Below, piece after piece: positions 17,855 through 27,140 of a stretch of 64,000 bases of DNA. The notes beneath the pieces are model-generated. The model ran no database searches. It was given only the letters and a program-made list of their open reading frames with translations, and was not told the origin of the DNA. Position 1 is the stretch's first letter. Each line of letters begins with the position of its first letter. Source of the DNA: Paenibacillus albiflavus. GTDB lineage: Bacteria; Bacillota; Bacilli; Paenibacillales; NBRC-103111. Where the stretch lies: the NCBI RefSeq assembly GCF_004344915.1, contig NZ_SKFG01000016.1, forward strand, positions 1-64,000, read 5' to 3'. A program made the position numbers and the translations under genes.

Positions 17855-20785
17855 ATGGTTAACAAGTGGCTACACGGGCTAGCCAAGATCAAATGGCTCA
17901 TCGTTATTATCTGGATTGCCGCAGCAGTTACGGCTTGGTTCACTTTGCCCGATCTCGGTCAAATCGTTCGCCAAACCGAATGGCGGTTCATTCCCAAGGA
18001 TGCTGCCTCTGCTCAAGCTCAGCAAATACTTGATTCCATGAATCCTGACCACCAGTCTAAATCTAATGCAATTATCGTACTAAATCGCGATGGCGGGCTC
18101 ACGGAACAGGATCAAACCTGGCTAAAGAACAAAATCTCCGAAATGAACAGTGATCAAGATACTTTAGGCATTACAGGCGTTATTTCCCAATTCGATGATC
18201 CTTCTCTAGCCGATAAGTTCGTATCACAAGATCATACGACCGAATTGTTAGTCATTGAATTACCCAAAGAAGTGCAAGTCGCCGATACGGCTGACAGTAT
18301 AGTGAAGCTGAAAGAACTGATGAAGGATGTCCCTCAAGGTGCATCCGTTGATTTCACGGGTTCAGCACCCATCTATATCGATTACAGTCATTCAGCAGAA
18401 GAAGGCTTGCGCAAGACTGAAATTCTGACCGTTATACTGGTCATTGTTATTCTGCTGATCGTCTTTCGATCACCTATTGCGCCTTTCGTTCCACTGCTTA
18501 CCATTGGAGCGTCCTTCATTATTACGCGCGGGATTGTGGCTTTATTGACTAAGCTCGGACTACCAGTATCCACCTTCACGGAAACTTTCTTAATTGCCGT
18601 CATGTTCGGTGCAGGTACGGATTACTGTATCCTGCTCATCCATCGATTCCGTGAGGAATTATCGCAGAATTCTGACCGTGTTCTTGCACTTATTCAAACC
18701 GTTAAATCTGTAGGCAGAACGATTCTGTATGCTGGCAGTACCGTATTCATCGCTTTCTTTCTTATCGGATTCGCCAAATTTGGTCTCTACCAATCCGCTG
18801 CAGGGGTCGCTGTCGGGATCGCAATCACGCTGCTCGCTGCTGTCACATTAGCACCCGCAATTATGCTGATTCTCGGACCTGCCATGTTCTGGCCAGTGAA
18901 GCTAAAGCAAGGCAATGGACATCGCGATTCCAAAGTATGGGGAGGAATGAATAAGCTTGCCACGAAGCGTCCAGCAATCGTACTTCTTGTTTGCTTGGTC
19001 ATCCTTGCGCCGATCACCCTGCTATTCCAAGGCAATCGATCCTTCGATGATCTGGGTGAAATGAATCAGGACGCATCCGCTGTCAAGGGCTTTCGAACCG
19101 TAGAGGCGAAGTTCTCTTCCGGTGAAGTGCTGCCTGTTACTGCCGTCCTTACATCGGCTACCTCCATGCGATCAGCCGAAAGCATTGCAGCATTCGAGAA
19201 GGTAAGCAGCGATATTGGTAAACTTCCACATGTCAAAGAGGTTCGTTCAGCAGCAAGGCCGCTGGGTAAGCAAATTACGGAGCTAACTGTACCTAGTCAG
19301 CTCGAACAAACAACTAAGGCGATTACAGATATTCGCTCAGGTGTTTCTCAGCTAGGCGATGGCCTGAAAAAAGCTCAGACTGATATAAACCAGAATGTGG
19401 ATAACATTACACAATTACAGCAAAATGCTGACTTAATCGCGAATAAAATGAAAGAAACACAACAAGGCTTAAATCAAATCCGCGGAGGACTGGGTCAATC
19501 CTCACAAGGCGCTCAGCAATTAGCTGGCGCAGCTTCACAATTGGAGCAAACTTCGAATTCGATGAATAACGATCTGAATGAACTCATGCAAAATTACCCT
19601 GATCTTGCCAAAGATTCTTTATACTTAGGCATTATCGCCAAGTCTCAAGGAATAGCTGGCGGGTTGACCCAAACCAAGCAAGGTTTGCAGGGCTTAAATC
19701 AGGGCATTTCGCAAATAGCTCCATCCGTAGGGCAGATCTCAGACGGATTAGGTCAACTGGCAACAGGACAAACGCAAATTGCTTCTGGGGTTGGCGAGCT
19801 AAAGAAAGGAATTGCACAATTCTCATCAGGATTAGGCGAAGGAACTGCGGCTATTACGAAAATGAGTGACGGATTAGGTCAAATTGCAGATGCTCAGCAA
19901 GGAATCGTTACGAATGGGTCTAAACAAATTGCTGGTTGGTATTTGCCTTCCAATATGCTGAGTGACAATCAGGAACTGCAAAAAGCAGTCGACACCTACA
20001 TTTCCCAAGATGGCAAGATTGCCAAATTAGAGATAGTCTTTGATATCAACCCTTATTCCAAGGAAGCGATGGATTCCATTCCGATCATCCAATCTGCGAT
20101 TAAGCAAAGTGTTCAAGGGACAGTTCTACAAGAACTGGATGTTAAAATGTCAGGTAATACCGCAACATACACAGAGCTTAAAGAGATTTCAGCGAATGAT
20201 TTCATCTATACTGGCGGATTAATGCTAGCAGGGATTTTCATCATTCTCATCATTCTGCTGCGTTCCATCGTAATGCCTTTGTATTTACTATTATCACTTG
20301 CCTTTAATTACCTTGTTACGATGGGGATTCTGGAATTTATTTTTGTCAGAATGCTCGGTTCCGAGGGATTGTCTTGGTCAGTGTCCTTCTTCCTGTTCCT
20401 CATTCTAATTGCGCTCGGCGTGGACTATAATATTTTTCTCATGTCCCGCTTCAAAGAGGAATATCAGCTTGGGCAAGGTGGCGTTAAAGATGCTCTAAGC
20501 AAATCGATGCGAACAACAGGCGGTGTTATCACATCTGCAGCCTTCATAATGGCTGGCACCTTTGCAGCATTAATGCCATCTGGGGTTACAACCTTACTTC
20601 AGCTAGGGGCGGGTATCGTCATCGGATTATTCATCTACTCCACCGTTATGATGGGACTTGTGATTCCATCAATCACCATCTGGTTCGGGGAAGCGAATTG
20701 GTGGCCGCTGCGTCCCAATAAGCTCAAGAATAACAACGATAGTAAGAAGATCCCAACTATTGCGGAGCACCAACTACATACGTAA
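17855..20785 (+). CDS. MMPL/RND-family exporter (YdgH-like)
   Basis: A 976-residue membrane protein with two MMPL halves. Each half has a first membrane helix, an external domain and a five-helix bundle with the proton-relay motif: GAGTDYCILLIHRF near residue 255 and ALGVDYNIFLMSRF near residue 855. The second external domain carries a long Gln/Gly-rich coiled coil (QISDGLGQLATGQTQI, SGVGELKKG and similar). Such proteins export lipids, drugs or peptides using proton motive force; the substrate is unknown. It starts at ATG 17855 behind GAGAGGTG and is divergent from the TetR gene. Confidence 0.9.
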   Translation: MVNKWLHGLAKIKWLIVIIWIAAAVTAWFTLPDLGQIVRQTEWRFIPKDAASAQAQQILDSMNPDHQSKSNAIIVLNRDGGLTEQDQTWLKNKISEMNSDQDTLGITGVISQFDDPSLADKFVSQDHTTELLVIELPKEVQVADTADSIVKLKELMKDVPQGASVDFTGSAPIYIDYSHSAEEGLRKTEILTVILVIVILLIVFRSPIAPFVPLLTIGASFIITRGIVALLTKLGLPVSTFTETFLIAVMFGAGTDYCILLIHRFREELSQNSDRVLALIQTVKSVGRTILYAGSTVFIAFFLIGFAKFGLYQSAAGVAVGIAITLLAAVTLAPAIMLILGPAMFWPVKLKQGNGHRDSKVWGGMNKLATKRPAIVLLVCLVILAPITLLFQGNRSFDDLGEMNQDASAVKGFRTVEAKFSSGEVLPVTAVLTSATSMRSAESIAAFEKVSSDIGKLPHVKEVRSAARPLGKQITELTVPSQLEQTTKAITDIRSGVSQLGDGLKKAQTDINQNVDNITQLQQNADLIANKMKETQQGLNQIRGGLGQSSQGAQQLAGAASQLEQTSNSMNNDLNELMQNYPDLAKDSLYLGIIAKSQGIAGGLTQTKQGLQGLNQGISQIAPSVGQISDGLGQLATGQTQIASGVGELKKGIAQFSSGLGEGTAAITKMSDGLGQIADAQQGIVTNGSKQIAGWYLPSNMLSDNQELQKAVDTYISQDGKIAKLEIVFDINPYSKEAMDSIPIIQSAIKQSVQGTVLQELDVKMSGNTATYTELKEISANDFIYTGGLMLAGIFIILIILLRSIVMPLYLLLSLAFNYLVTMGILEFIFVRMLGSEGLSWSVSFFLFLILIALGVDYNIFLMSRFKEEYQLGQGGVKDALSKSMRTTGGVITSAAFIMAGTFAALMPSGVTTLLQLGAGIVIGLFIYSTVMMGLVIPSITIWFGEANWWPLRPNKLKNNNDSKKIPTIAEHQLHT

Positions 20786-20824
20786 GCTGAAGTCATCAAA
20801 GTTGGGATATGCTTAGTTAGAGGT

Positions 20825-21373
20825 TTATTTTATCTTCAATTTGAATAAAACACGGATATGATCAGATTCAAACTTGAGGTCTTTAATCGCAGTAAGCGCT
20901 GGAAGCTTATCATCGATTGGGACCTCGATTGTTGGAAGCTGCAAGGTGCTGAGCGGAATAGTTATATTCTTAATTTTGGTTTGGGTATGGCGAACAATCA
21001 ATTTGCCATCTGACCACTCCATATCAAATCGAATTTTTGCACCTGCCTCCACAAATCCTTTCCATAGCAAATTTACATCCGCATCCACTGTATTCCCTCG
21101 CAGATTAAAGTGGATTCCCGTGATTTGGATATCATGAGGCAGCTTAGCTTTATCCTTATACCGCTCTTTGAACAAGCTATTAACTTCTTCTTCTGATAGG
21201 ACCATCTCCGTCTTTAAGCTTTTAGCCATTTGCCACGCTTTATCCGTAAGTGACACTTTGGAGTAGCTCCAATCCAGATCTTGCGCAGGCTTTGCATAGA
21301 TTACAGCACCTACAACAATGGCAACGATAACAAATAGGATGATGATGAACGTATAAAACAATTTTTTGAACAT
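20825..21373 (-). CDS. Membrane-anchored protein, YpmS/DUF2140-like
   Basis: A 182-residue protein with an N-terminal membrane anchor (FYTFIIILFVIVAIVVGAVIYA) and an extracytoplasmic domain rich in beta strands (MVLSEEEVNSLFKERY, LRGNTVDADVNLLW, FESDHIRVLFKLKIK). The layout recalls the YpmS/DUF2140 family of unknown function; I am not certain of the assignment. It starts at ATG 21373 behind GGGAG. Single gene, convergent with the MMPL exporter. Confidence 0.65.
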   Translation of the reverse strand: MFKKLFYTFIIILFVIVAIVVGAVIYAKPAQDLDWSYSKVSLTDKAWQMAKSLKTEMVLSEEEVNSLFKERYKDKAKLPHDIQITGIHFNLRGNTVDADVNLLWKGFVEAGAKIRFDMEWSDGKLIVRHTQTKIKNITIPLSTLQLPTIEVPIDDKLPALTAIKDLKFESDHIRVLFKLKIK

Positions 21374-21468
21374 AGATTCTTACTCCCTTATCTGATCTTA
21401 CATTGTTTCATTATAGGGGAATCCAGCACACGCAAGCAATTTTTGCAGGAGGATTGAAGATTGTGGTG

Positions 21469-21474
21469 TATAAT
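21469..21474 (+). promoter_or_regulatory. Likely -10 box upstream of the CD3324-family gene
   Basis: TATAAT, about 215 bases upstream of the ATG at 21688. There is no well-spaced -35 hexamer (TTTGCA is about 21 bases away). If used, the message would have a leader of about 200 bases holding the small frame and hairpin. Confidence 0.4.
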
Positions 21475-21522
21475 GTAAATGGAGATAATTGCTAAGTCAT
21501 CATGTCGAAGGGAGTCCCAATC

Positions 21523-21594
21523 ATGGCAAGGTTGAGTATGCGCTCTGTGCAAAGTCTATACGATGAACAACGGCGGTTGTTTGCACAGAGCTAG
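21523..21594 (+). CDS. Small leader ORF, 23 codons (candidate)
   Basis: An ATG follows GAAGGGAG at good spacing and opens 23 codons (begins MARLSMRSVQSLYDEQ) ending at TAG 21592-21594. It is Arg/Ser/Gln-rich with no recognisable domain. Half of it is also a perfect inverted repeat, so it could be a leader peptide or a non-coding structured leader. Translation is unproven. Confidence 0.35.
   Translation: MARLSMRSVQSLYDEQRRLFAQS
21542..21591 (+). promoter_or_regulatory. Leader hairpin with nested stems
   Basis: GCTCTGTGCAAA (21542-21553) pairs perfectly with TTTGCACAGAGC (21580-21591). Inside, AACAAC (21566-21571) pairs with GTTGTT (21576-21581), sharing two bases with the outer arm. No T-run follows, so it is not a simple terminator. 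Confidence 0.6.
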
Positions 21595-21687
21595 AATAAA
21601 GTTACCGTCCTAAAATTGAATGATACTTGTTCGTTGAATAGACTTTGCTTCCTTAGAGATTACCTATATTTAAGGAGCGAAGTTCAT

Positions 21688-21957
21688 ATGCAGTATGTCA
21701 ATGCAGAAATGGTCTTTCCCGAGGAATTGCTGAAGGAAATACAGAAGTATATCCCTGGGGGAATGGTATACATCCCTAAACCTGAAGAATTGCATCGCAA
21801 ATGGGGCGAAAAATCTGGCAATCGGCTTTACTTAAACGATAGAAATCAGGACATTCGTCGTCAATTTACGGCTGGTGCCACGATTGAGCAGCTTGCTGAG
21901 CAATTCCATCTGTCATTCGATAGCATCAAACGTATTGTTTATAGCAAAAAGGAATAA
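21688..21957 (+). CDS. CD3324-family small helix-turn-helix protein
   Basis: An 89-residue protein. The N-terminal half (MQYVNAEMVFPEELLKEIQ, YIPGGMVYIPKPEE, RKWGEKSG) matches the CD3324 family, and the C-terminal half (DIRRQFTAGATIEQLAEQF, HLSFDSIKRIVYSKK) is a Mor-like helix-turn-helix. A DNA-binding role is likely but its target is unknown. ATG 21688 is chosen because TAAGGAGCG lies just upstream; the longer open frame has no ribosome site. Confidence 0.8.
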   Translation: MQYVNAEMVFPEELLKEIQKYIPGGMVYIPKPEELHRKWGEKSGNRLYLNDRNQDIRRQFTAGATIEQLAEQFHLSFDSIKRIVYSKKE

Positions 21958-21962
21958 CCTGT

Positions 21963-22002
21963 GGTCACATTGGAATTCGTTCTGATGTGGCTTTTCTTTA
22001 TT
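21963..22002 (+). terminator. Terminator after the CD3324-family gene
   Basis: CACAT and ATGTG arms form an imperfect stem followed by CTTTTCTTTATTT on the plus strand, directly after the stop codon. Confidence 0.55.
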
Positions 22003-22094
22003 TGTGTAAAAATCATTCTAATCATTCTTGCCATATCCTTCTGGCTATTTCTCTCATTATGATAAGAGAGATAACATGGTTACAGGAGGATTTT

Positions 22095-23123
22095 ATGATT
22101 CCTTTTTTTCAATTCGATACTAATGAACAAAGAAACGCTCTACTTGCTCGTGGCAGGAAGGTTGCTTTATCCGCCTTACAACAATTCAACATCGAGTGGG
22201 TACGAATAACATTTATTCAACTCTCCGATACGATTACCTATCAAATTGAGACGACTACTTCTCAAAGCTATCTGCTTCGCATACATTCTGATCGCTTGAA
22301 CAAACAAGAACTCCAATCGGAGCTTGCTTTGCTTCAATCAATGAACGAGTCTGCTGATCTTGTTCTGCCTAAAGGATTACCTAATTCGCACGGATCCTAT
22401 GTACTGGAGATAGAGACAGATGAAGGGTACCGTCGACCGTATGTTACAATCATGCATTGGGTGGAAGGAGAGCTAGTGAATGGCAAAATTACGGAAGAGC
22501 AAGCTTACAGCATGGGTGTAATGGCAGCGCGTCTTCATCAAGCAACTGCAAGCTTTATACCACCATCAGACTTTACTCGACCCGTGTGGGGAGCAGACCA
22601 CTTCCGTCGTGAATTTGATAGGCTTAGAAAGTACTATTCCTGTTTTCTATCCGAACAAGCTTGGACACAATATGTAGCAGCATCTGAGAAAATTGTGTCT
22701 GAGCTAGCTAATATACAGCCAACCAAGCTGAACTTTGGAATCGTACATGGAGATTTACATACGGGTAATATCGTTGTCGATCAGGACGATCCAAGACCAA
22801 TCGACTTCGGACGCTGTGGTCACGGCTACTATTTATATGATCTAGCACATACGATACTGAGCATACATCCACCAATCAGAAGTAAACTCATTCAAGGCTA
22901 CGAAAGCATTCGCAAGCTTGAAACTGACTATGTAAGACTACTCGAAACATTCTTCATTATGTCCATGATCGAGACTTACTGTCACCATGCCTCTAATCCA
23001 AGTGAAACAGCCAATCTGATCGCCGAGCAGCCATACGCTCAAGCATTAATAAGAGACTATTTGCAGGGAGCACCGTTCTTATTTAATCCAATTAAGCCTA
23101 TGGAAATTAAGGAGCTTTCATGA
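22095..23123 (+). CDS. Aminoglycoside-phosphotransferase-fold kinase
   Basis: A 342-residue kinase-like protein. The catalytic loop NFGIVHGDLHTGNIVVDQDD and the metal-binding segment PIDFGRCGHGYYLYDLAHT match the APH/homoserine-kinase-II (SrkA-like) group. It probably phosphorylates a small metabolite or a Ser/Thr residue; the substrate cannot be read from sequence. ATG 22095 follows AGGAGG at ideal spacing; upstream in-frame codons are leader. Its 3' end overlaps the convergent monooxygenase gene by 17 bases. Confidence 0.85.
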   Translation: MIPFFQFDTNEQRNALLARGRKVALSALQQFNIEWVRITFIQLSDTITYQIETTTSQSYLLRIHSDRLNKQELQSELALLQSMNESADLVLPKGLPNSHGSYVLEIETDEGYRRPYVTIMHWVEGELVNGKITEEQAYSMGVMAARLHQATASFIPPSDFTRPVWGADHFRREFDRLRKYYSCFLSEQAWTQYVAASEKIVSELANIQPTKLNFGIVHGDLHTGNIVVDQDDPRPIDFGRCGHGYYLYDLAHTILSIHPPIRSKLIQGYESIRKLETDYVRLLETFFIMSMIETYCHHASNPSETANLIAEQPYAQALIRDYLQGAPFLFNPIKPMEIKELS

Positions 23124-24150
23124 TGTATTGATATAAATAATGGGCATCATCACCAACGCCTAATAGGAGTGCAGAGCCTCTACGATGCTGCCATGGCAAC
23201 CCGAGGAACATTAAACCTGTAATGTTAGTGATTCCTCGGTCATGCTTTAGCGCGCCACTTGGCATATTCAGCTCTGGGATGTGAATCCATGCGTAATCTG
23301 AGCGAAAACCCGTTGCCCAAATCACATTTCTCACCTTAAGTGTATCGCCATCATCAAACGATATTACATCATCTTGAGCATCGGCAGTTCTGCCTTTCAG
23401 CTTGATAGCGCCCTGCTTCATTCGAGCCTTAAGCTCATAGCCGAATATCGGGTCACCTAAACGCTGAAGCCTACTACCGATGTTTGAATAACGGCTTGCT
23501 CGCAATAATCTGATTCGATCCGCCCACCAGAAAATGCTGCGATTCAGGAACGATCTAGGTAAGAATCGAAGTTTCTGTCCAACTGATAGGTAGATCTCAT
23601 GAGTTTCTGACAATTCAACAGCTATCTGTGTACCAGAATTGCCGCCGCCTACCACAAGTACAGGACCATCTTTCAATTGCTTAGGGCTCTTATATTCGGA
23701 AGAATGGTATTGGACGATTTCCTTGGACAACGTCTGCGACAAGGAAGGAATATTCGGATATTGGAAAGGTCCTGAGGCAACAATGACACTTCTTGCTACT
23801 ATCGTTTTGTCCTGCGTATGTATAACAAATAGGTCATCTTGCTTCTTCATCTGGCTCACTTTCGTATCCAGTTGTACGGGTAAATCAAATGTTCTGGCAT
23901 ATTGCTCCAGATAATCGGCTAATTCATCTTTCGTTGGATAACCATCGGGTGCGCCTTCCATCCTCAATCCATGCAAGGAACTATAAGATCGTGTCGTAAA
24001 TAACACTAGTGAGTCATACCGCTCTCGCCACATATCCCCAATTCGTGGCCTCTCATCTAGAATCAAAAATGTATAAGGGGTCTTCTTTAAATAATATCCC
24101 ATCGTTAGACCAGCTTGACCTGCTCCAATTACAATAACGTCATAGATCAA
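23107..24150 (-). CDS. FAD/NAD(P)H-dependent monooxygenase (CzcO/YhiN-like flavoprotein)
   Basis: About 347 residues. An FAD-binding GxGxxG begins the protein (DVIVIGAGQAG), followed by RPRIGDMWRERYDSL, a second nucleotide site VVGGGNSGTQIAVEL and the late motif NVIWATGFRSDY. This is the COG2072 group of flavin monooxygenases/oxidoreductases. TTG 24150 is preferred (GAGGTG six bases before it); GTG 24159 overlaps that site. The promoter is covered by a perfect 36-bp palindrome, so expression is likely under tight repression. Substrate unknown. Confidence 0.85.
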   Translation of the reverse strand: MIYDVIVIGAGQAGLTMGYYLKKTPYTFLILDERPRIGDMWRERYDSLVLFTTRSYSSLHGLRMEGAPDGYPTKDELADYLEQYARTFDLPVQLDTKVSQMKKQDDLFVIHTQDKTIVARSVIVASGPFQYPNIPSLSQTLSKEIVQYHSSEYKSPKQLKDGPVLVVGGGNSGTQIAVELSETHEIYLSVGQKLRFLPRSFLNRSIFWWADRIRLLRASRYSNIGSRLQRLGDPIFGYELKARMKQGAIKLKGRTADAQDDVISFDDGDTLKVRNVIWATGFRSDYAWIHIPELNMPSGALKHDRGITNITGLMFLGLPWQHRRGSALLLGVGDDAHYLYQYIMKAP

Positions 24151-24164
24151 TGTGAACACCTCAC

Positions 24165-24219
24165 AAATTAATATATGAATATATATTCATATATTAATTT
24201 AATAAATGCATAGTGTCAA
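24165..24219 (-). promoter_or_regulatory. Monooxygenase promoter with perfect 36-bp palindromic operator
   Basis: Minus-strand TTGACA (24219-24214), 17 bases, TAATAT (24196-24191). A perfect palindrome spans 24165-24200, centred on TGAATATATATTCA, covering the -10 box and start site. The half-site TGAATATAT recurs at the arsR and SulP promoters near 59.4 and 59.9 kb. Confidence 0.75.
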
Positions 24220-24247
24220 CGAAAAACCCTTCAATAGCTATAACCGA

Positions 24248-24280
24248 TAAAAAAATCGAGGGATGCCCTCATCCCTCGAT
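24248..24280 (-). terminator. Terminator of the DEAD-box helicase gene
   Basis: ATCGAGGGATG pairs with CATCCCTCGAT (one-sided small loop CCCT), followed on the minus strand by seven T residues. Confidence 0.85.
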
Positions 24281-24313
24281 TCGTTAAAATTTGTTTATGT
24301 TTTTATTGTCTAG

Positions 24314-25720
24314 TTATTGCTTCTCTTCCCGCTTGGCTTTGAGCCATTTAGGCGCACCCTTATTCTTGCGTTCCCGTTCGATCTCTTTATTGCTCTTTTT
24401 TCGAGGTGTTGCAGCTTGCTGGGCTTTTGATGCGATTGGCTTCTGCTTGTCACCCACAGGTTTTGGCGCTGCTCCTGCAATCGATGCGGAATTCGCCTTT
24501 TGCTTACTTACTGGAGTGGATTTGCTGTTCGCTGCGGATGGCTTTGCTTTATATTCATGTCTAGCTTCACCGGGTTCAACGATTTTCCCACCGAACATCT
24601 CCTTATGCTGAATGGTGATGTGAAGCTGCTTGGCAATTTTTTCAACGATCCATACTTCTTTCGGGGAAACGATCGATACCGCCATCCCTTTTCGTCCCAT
24701 TCGTCCTGTGCGTCCGACCCGATGTAGATAGTATTCATTATTAACAGGCAGATCAAGATGGAAAATATGCGTAATGCCTTCAATATCAAGTCCACGGGCT
24801 GCCACATCTGTAGCTAGCAGCAATTGAAACTTGCCTTCCCGGAAAGCCTGCATGACTTGTGCGCGCTCCCCCTTGCCTGCATCTCCAGACAGACCCATTA
24901 CCGATAAGCCAATATGCTGCAGCTTCGATACAACATCTTGAATGTCAGAGGTCGCATTCACAAAAACAATGCCTGACTTCGGCTTCATGACATGTACAAG
25001 CCTCCGCAGCGTATCTAACTTATTCCGCTGCTCACACACATAATATTGATGACCAATTGTCGCTGAAGTTAGCTGTTCAGGATTAATAGCAACCTCAACG
25101 GGATCTTGCATCCGCTGCTGAGCGGATTGATACACATCATCCGTTACTGTTGCAGAGAAGTACAAGAGCTGCCGATCACGCTGCATACCTTTGAGAATAC
25201 GATCCACATCACTTGCAGACCCAAGCGCCAATACTTGATCGACCTCATCAATGGCTAGCGTACTTACATAATGTACGGTTATCTTGCGCATACCTAGCAG
25301 TTCCACAATTCTTCCCGGTGTCCCTACTGCAATATGCGGATGTTCCTTAAGCTTCTCTACCTGACGAGACAGCGCCGCTCCCCCAATCAATGCCTGTGAG
25401 CGAACACGCTGTTCTGCCGGTATTTCCTTCGTTAGCGAATCAATTACTTGGAGAATTTGCATCCCTAACTCACGTGTAGGGACTAGTACCAATGCTTGTA
25501 GATGCTTGCTCGTAGGGTCAATTGCCTGGAGCATCGGCAGCAGATAAGCAAGCGTCTTCCCCGTTCCCGTCTGTGACTGAGCCACGACATCTTTGCCTGC
25601 AAGAACGGCCGGAATCGCTTCCGCCTGTATATTCGTTGGCGTCATAATCCTGAGTTGATCTAATCCTTGCAACCATCTATCTTCTATACCTAAATCACGA
25701 AATCCATTAGTTGATGTCAA
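24314..25720 (-). CDS. DEAD-box ATP-dependent RNA helicase
   Basis: A 468-residue helicase that remodels RNA using ATP. Motifs in order: Q motif (FRDLGIEDRWLQGL, MTPTNIQAEAIP), Walker A AQSQTGTGKT, PTRELG, GTPGR, motif II as DEVD rather than DEAD, SAT, then RecA2 with ATDVAARGLDI and HRVGRTGRMGRKG. About 100 C-terminal residues are a basic, low-complexity RNA-binding tail (KPSAANSKSTPVSKQKAN, ERERKNKGAPKW). It starts at TTG 25720 behind AGAGGA. Cold-shock or ribosome-assembly work is typical of the family; the specific role is not evident. Confidence 0.92.
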   Translation of the reverse strand: MTSTNGFRDLGIEDRWLQGLDQLRIMTPTNIQAEAIPAVLAGKDVVAQSQTGTGKTLAYLLPMLQAIDPTSKHLQALVLVPTRELGMQILQVIDSLTKEIPAEQRVRSQALIGGAALSRQVEKLKEHPHIAVGTPGRIVELLGMRKITVHYVSTLAIDEVDQVLALGSASDVDRILKGMQRDRQLLYFSATVTDDVYQSAQQRMQDPVEVAINPEQLTSATIGHQYYVCEQRNKLDTLRRLVHVMKPKSGIVFVNATSDIQDVVSKLQHIGLSVMGLSGDAGKGERAQVMQAFREGKFQLLLATDVAARGLDIEGITHIFHLDLPVNNEYYLHRVGRTGRMGRKGMAVSIVSPKEVWIVEKIAKQLHITIQHKEMFGGKIVEPGEARHEYKAKPSAANSKSTPVSKQKANSASIAGAAPKPVGDKQKPIASKAQQAATPRKKSNKEIERERKNKGAPKWLKAKREEKQ

Positions 25721-25809
25721 AATACGATCCTCTTTTCTCTACGAATGCTTCATTATCTTCGTCCCATTATAAGCGATCACTTCACTACAGACAAATGATC
25801 TGTAAACCG

Positions 25810-26586
25810 TTATTTTTTGTTCAAAAAACGAGCGGCAAATCGTTCGAACGTACGCGGGAATAACTGTGACATGATAACACCAACAGCAAATAAATTCGGT
25901 ATATTACGTTCGGCACTGCCACGTTTAATAGCTTTAATCACAACCTGCGCTACTTTATCAGGCTTCAACATAAATGACTTCACATTTTTCACATAATTCC
26001 CTGTAGGATCTGCTGTATGAAAAAATGGCGTATCAATCGGCCCAGGATTAATAGCCGTTACTTTTACCCCTGTACCCGTTAATTCTTGTCGCAATGAATT
26101 CGTCAGTCCAAGTACAGCATGCTTAGAAGCGGAGTAGCCCGTTGATTTAGCCGTCCCCATTTTACCTGCAATTGAAGCAATGTTCACGATATGGCCTTGC
26201 CCACGTTTGAGCATGCCCGGCAGAACCTGCTTGGTACAACGAACGATCCCCATGTAGTTTACGTCCATCATATCCATAAAACGATCAACAGGCGTATCGA
26301 CGAACGTCTCGAACACTCCAAAACCTGCATTATTGATCAGAATGTCAATCGTTTCATACTTTTGTTCAATTTGTTCTAGCGCCTGCTGAGTTGATGCTTC
26401 ATCCCTTACATCAAAAGCATAAATTCCGATTGAATCACCAAACTCTTCTGCCATTACCTGCAGACGTTCAAGCGATCTGCCTGTAATAACGGGAATTGCA
26501 CCTTCTTTAACGAACTGTCTTGCCATTTCAGCTCCAATACCGCTTGTTCCACCCGTGATGACGACAATTTTATTGCGCAAGTCCAA
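25810..26586 (-). CDS. Short-chain dehydrogenase/reductase (SDR)
   Basis: A 258-residue classical SDR: NAD(P)-binding TGGTSGIG near the N-terminus, INNAG (LINNAGFGVFE), catalytic Ser in NIASIAGKMG and YSASK (Tyr/Lys), then NPGPIDTPFF. A C-terminal extension is predicted hydrophobic/basic (VGVIMSQLFPRTFERFAARFL), as in membrane-associated DltE/YqjQ-like SDRs. TTG 26586 is chosen because GGAGGG is eight bases upstream; the extra residues of the longer frame include that site. Substrate unknown. Confidence 0.88.
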   Translation of the reverse strand: MDLRNKIVVITGGTSGIGAEMARQFVKEGAIPVITGRSLERLQVMAEEFGDSIGIYAFDVRDEASTQQALEQIEQKYETIDILINNAGFGVFETFVDTPVDRFMDMMDVNYMGIVRCTKQVLPGMLKRGQGHIVNIASIAGKMGTAKSTGYSASKHAVLGLTNSLRQELTGTGVKVTAINPGPIDTPFFHTADPTGNYVKNVKSFMLKPDKVAQVVIKAIKRGSAERNIPNLFAVGVIMSQLFPRTFERFAARFLNKK

Positions 26587-26681
26587 TGTCAGTACCCTCC
26601 ATTTCAAGAAGAACATTCTATCACTAAAAAAAATAGACGACCCGTAAGCCGCCCCATAACTTTTCTCTATTTTGTAATATG

Positions 26682-27140
26682 TTAAGAAATAATAACCTGA
26701 ATGTTAAGCTCCCCTATTCCATCCATGAGGAGTGGGATCGTTAGCGCACGTTTGCCGTCAATGGAGTTACGCTGTAAAGATTCCATCAGCTTAGGCGGCG
26801 TAATATCCACTTTCACCCCTTGATTATAGAGCAATGTAGTCGCATTACCCGAAATCATGTTGCTAAGCTCAGAGATGGCACTATGTACAATTTCATTCAT
26901 TTCCTGCAGGATAAATCCACCCATCATAGCAGATACAACTTTAAGTGCTGCAGCTTCTTCCAATCCAAATACGATATCACCCTCTAATTGCCCTGTCATA
27001 CCGATTTGGATCCAAATGTATTGATCAAGCAAGCCTATATTCTTAACACTTAATTGTCCAGTTGTAGGCTTAACGTTAGCAACCTGTTCAATGACAAATC
27101 GTGCTGATTCTAGAAATGGATTAATTAACTCTGCTTTCAT
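26682..27140 (-). CDS. cheX: CheX-family CheY-P phosphatase
   Basis: A 152-residue protein with the CheX/CheC/FliY phosphatase signature ELSNMISGNA (catalytic Glu and Asn, E-x2-N), and the usual PFLESARFVIEQV start and GELNIQVIIS end. It dephosphorylates CheY in chemotaxis. ATG 27140 follows AAGGGG. It stands alone, away from other chemotaxis genes, so its partner CheY lies elsewhere. Confidence 0.88.
   Translation of the reverse strand: MKAELINPFLESARFVIEQVANVKPTTGQLSVKNIGLLDQYIWIQIGMTGQLEGDIVFGLEEAAALKVVSAMMGGFILQEMNEIVHSAISELSNMISGNATTLLYNQGVKVDITPPKLMESLQRNSIDGKRALTIPLLMDGIGELNIQVIIS

Noticed and set aside
25200-25260. DEVD in place of DEAD in the helicase motif II, considered as a defective enzyme.
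   Set aside because: The Walker B acidic pair is kept and all other motifs are intact; such variants are common and probably active.
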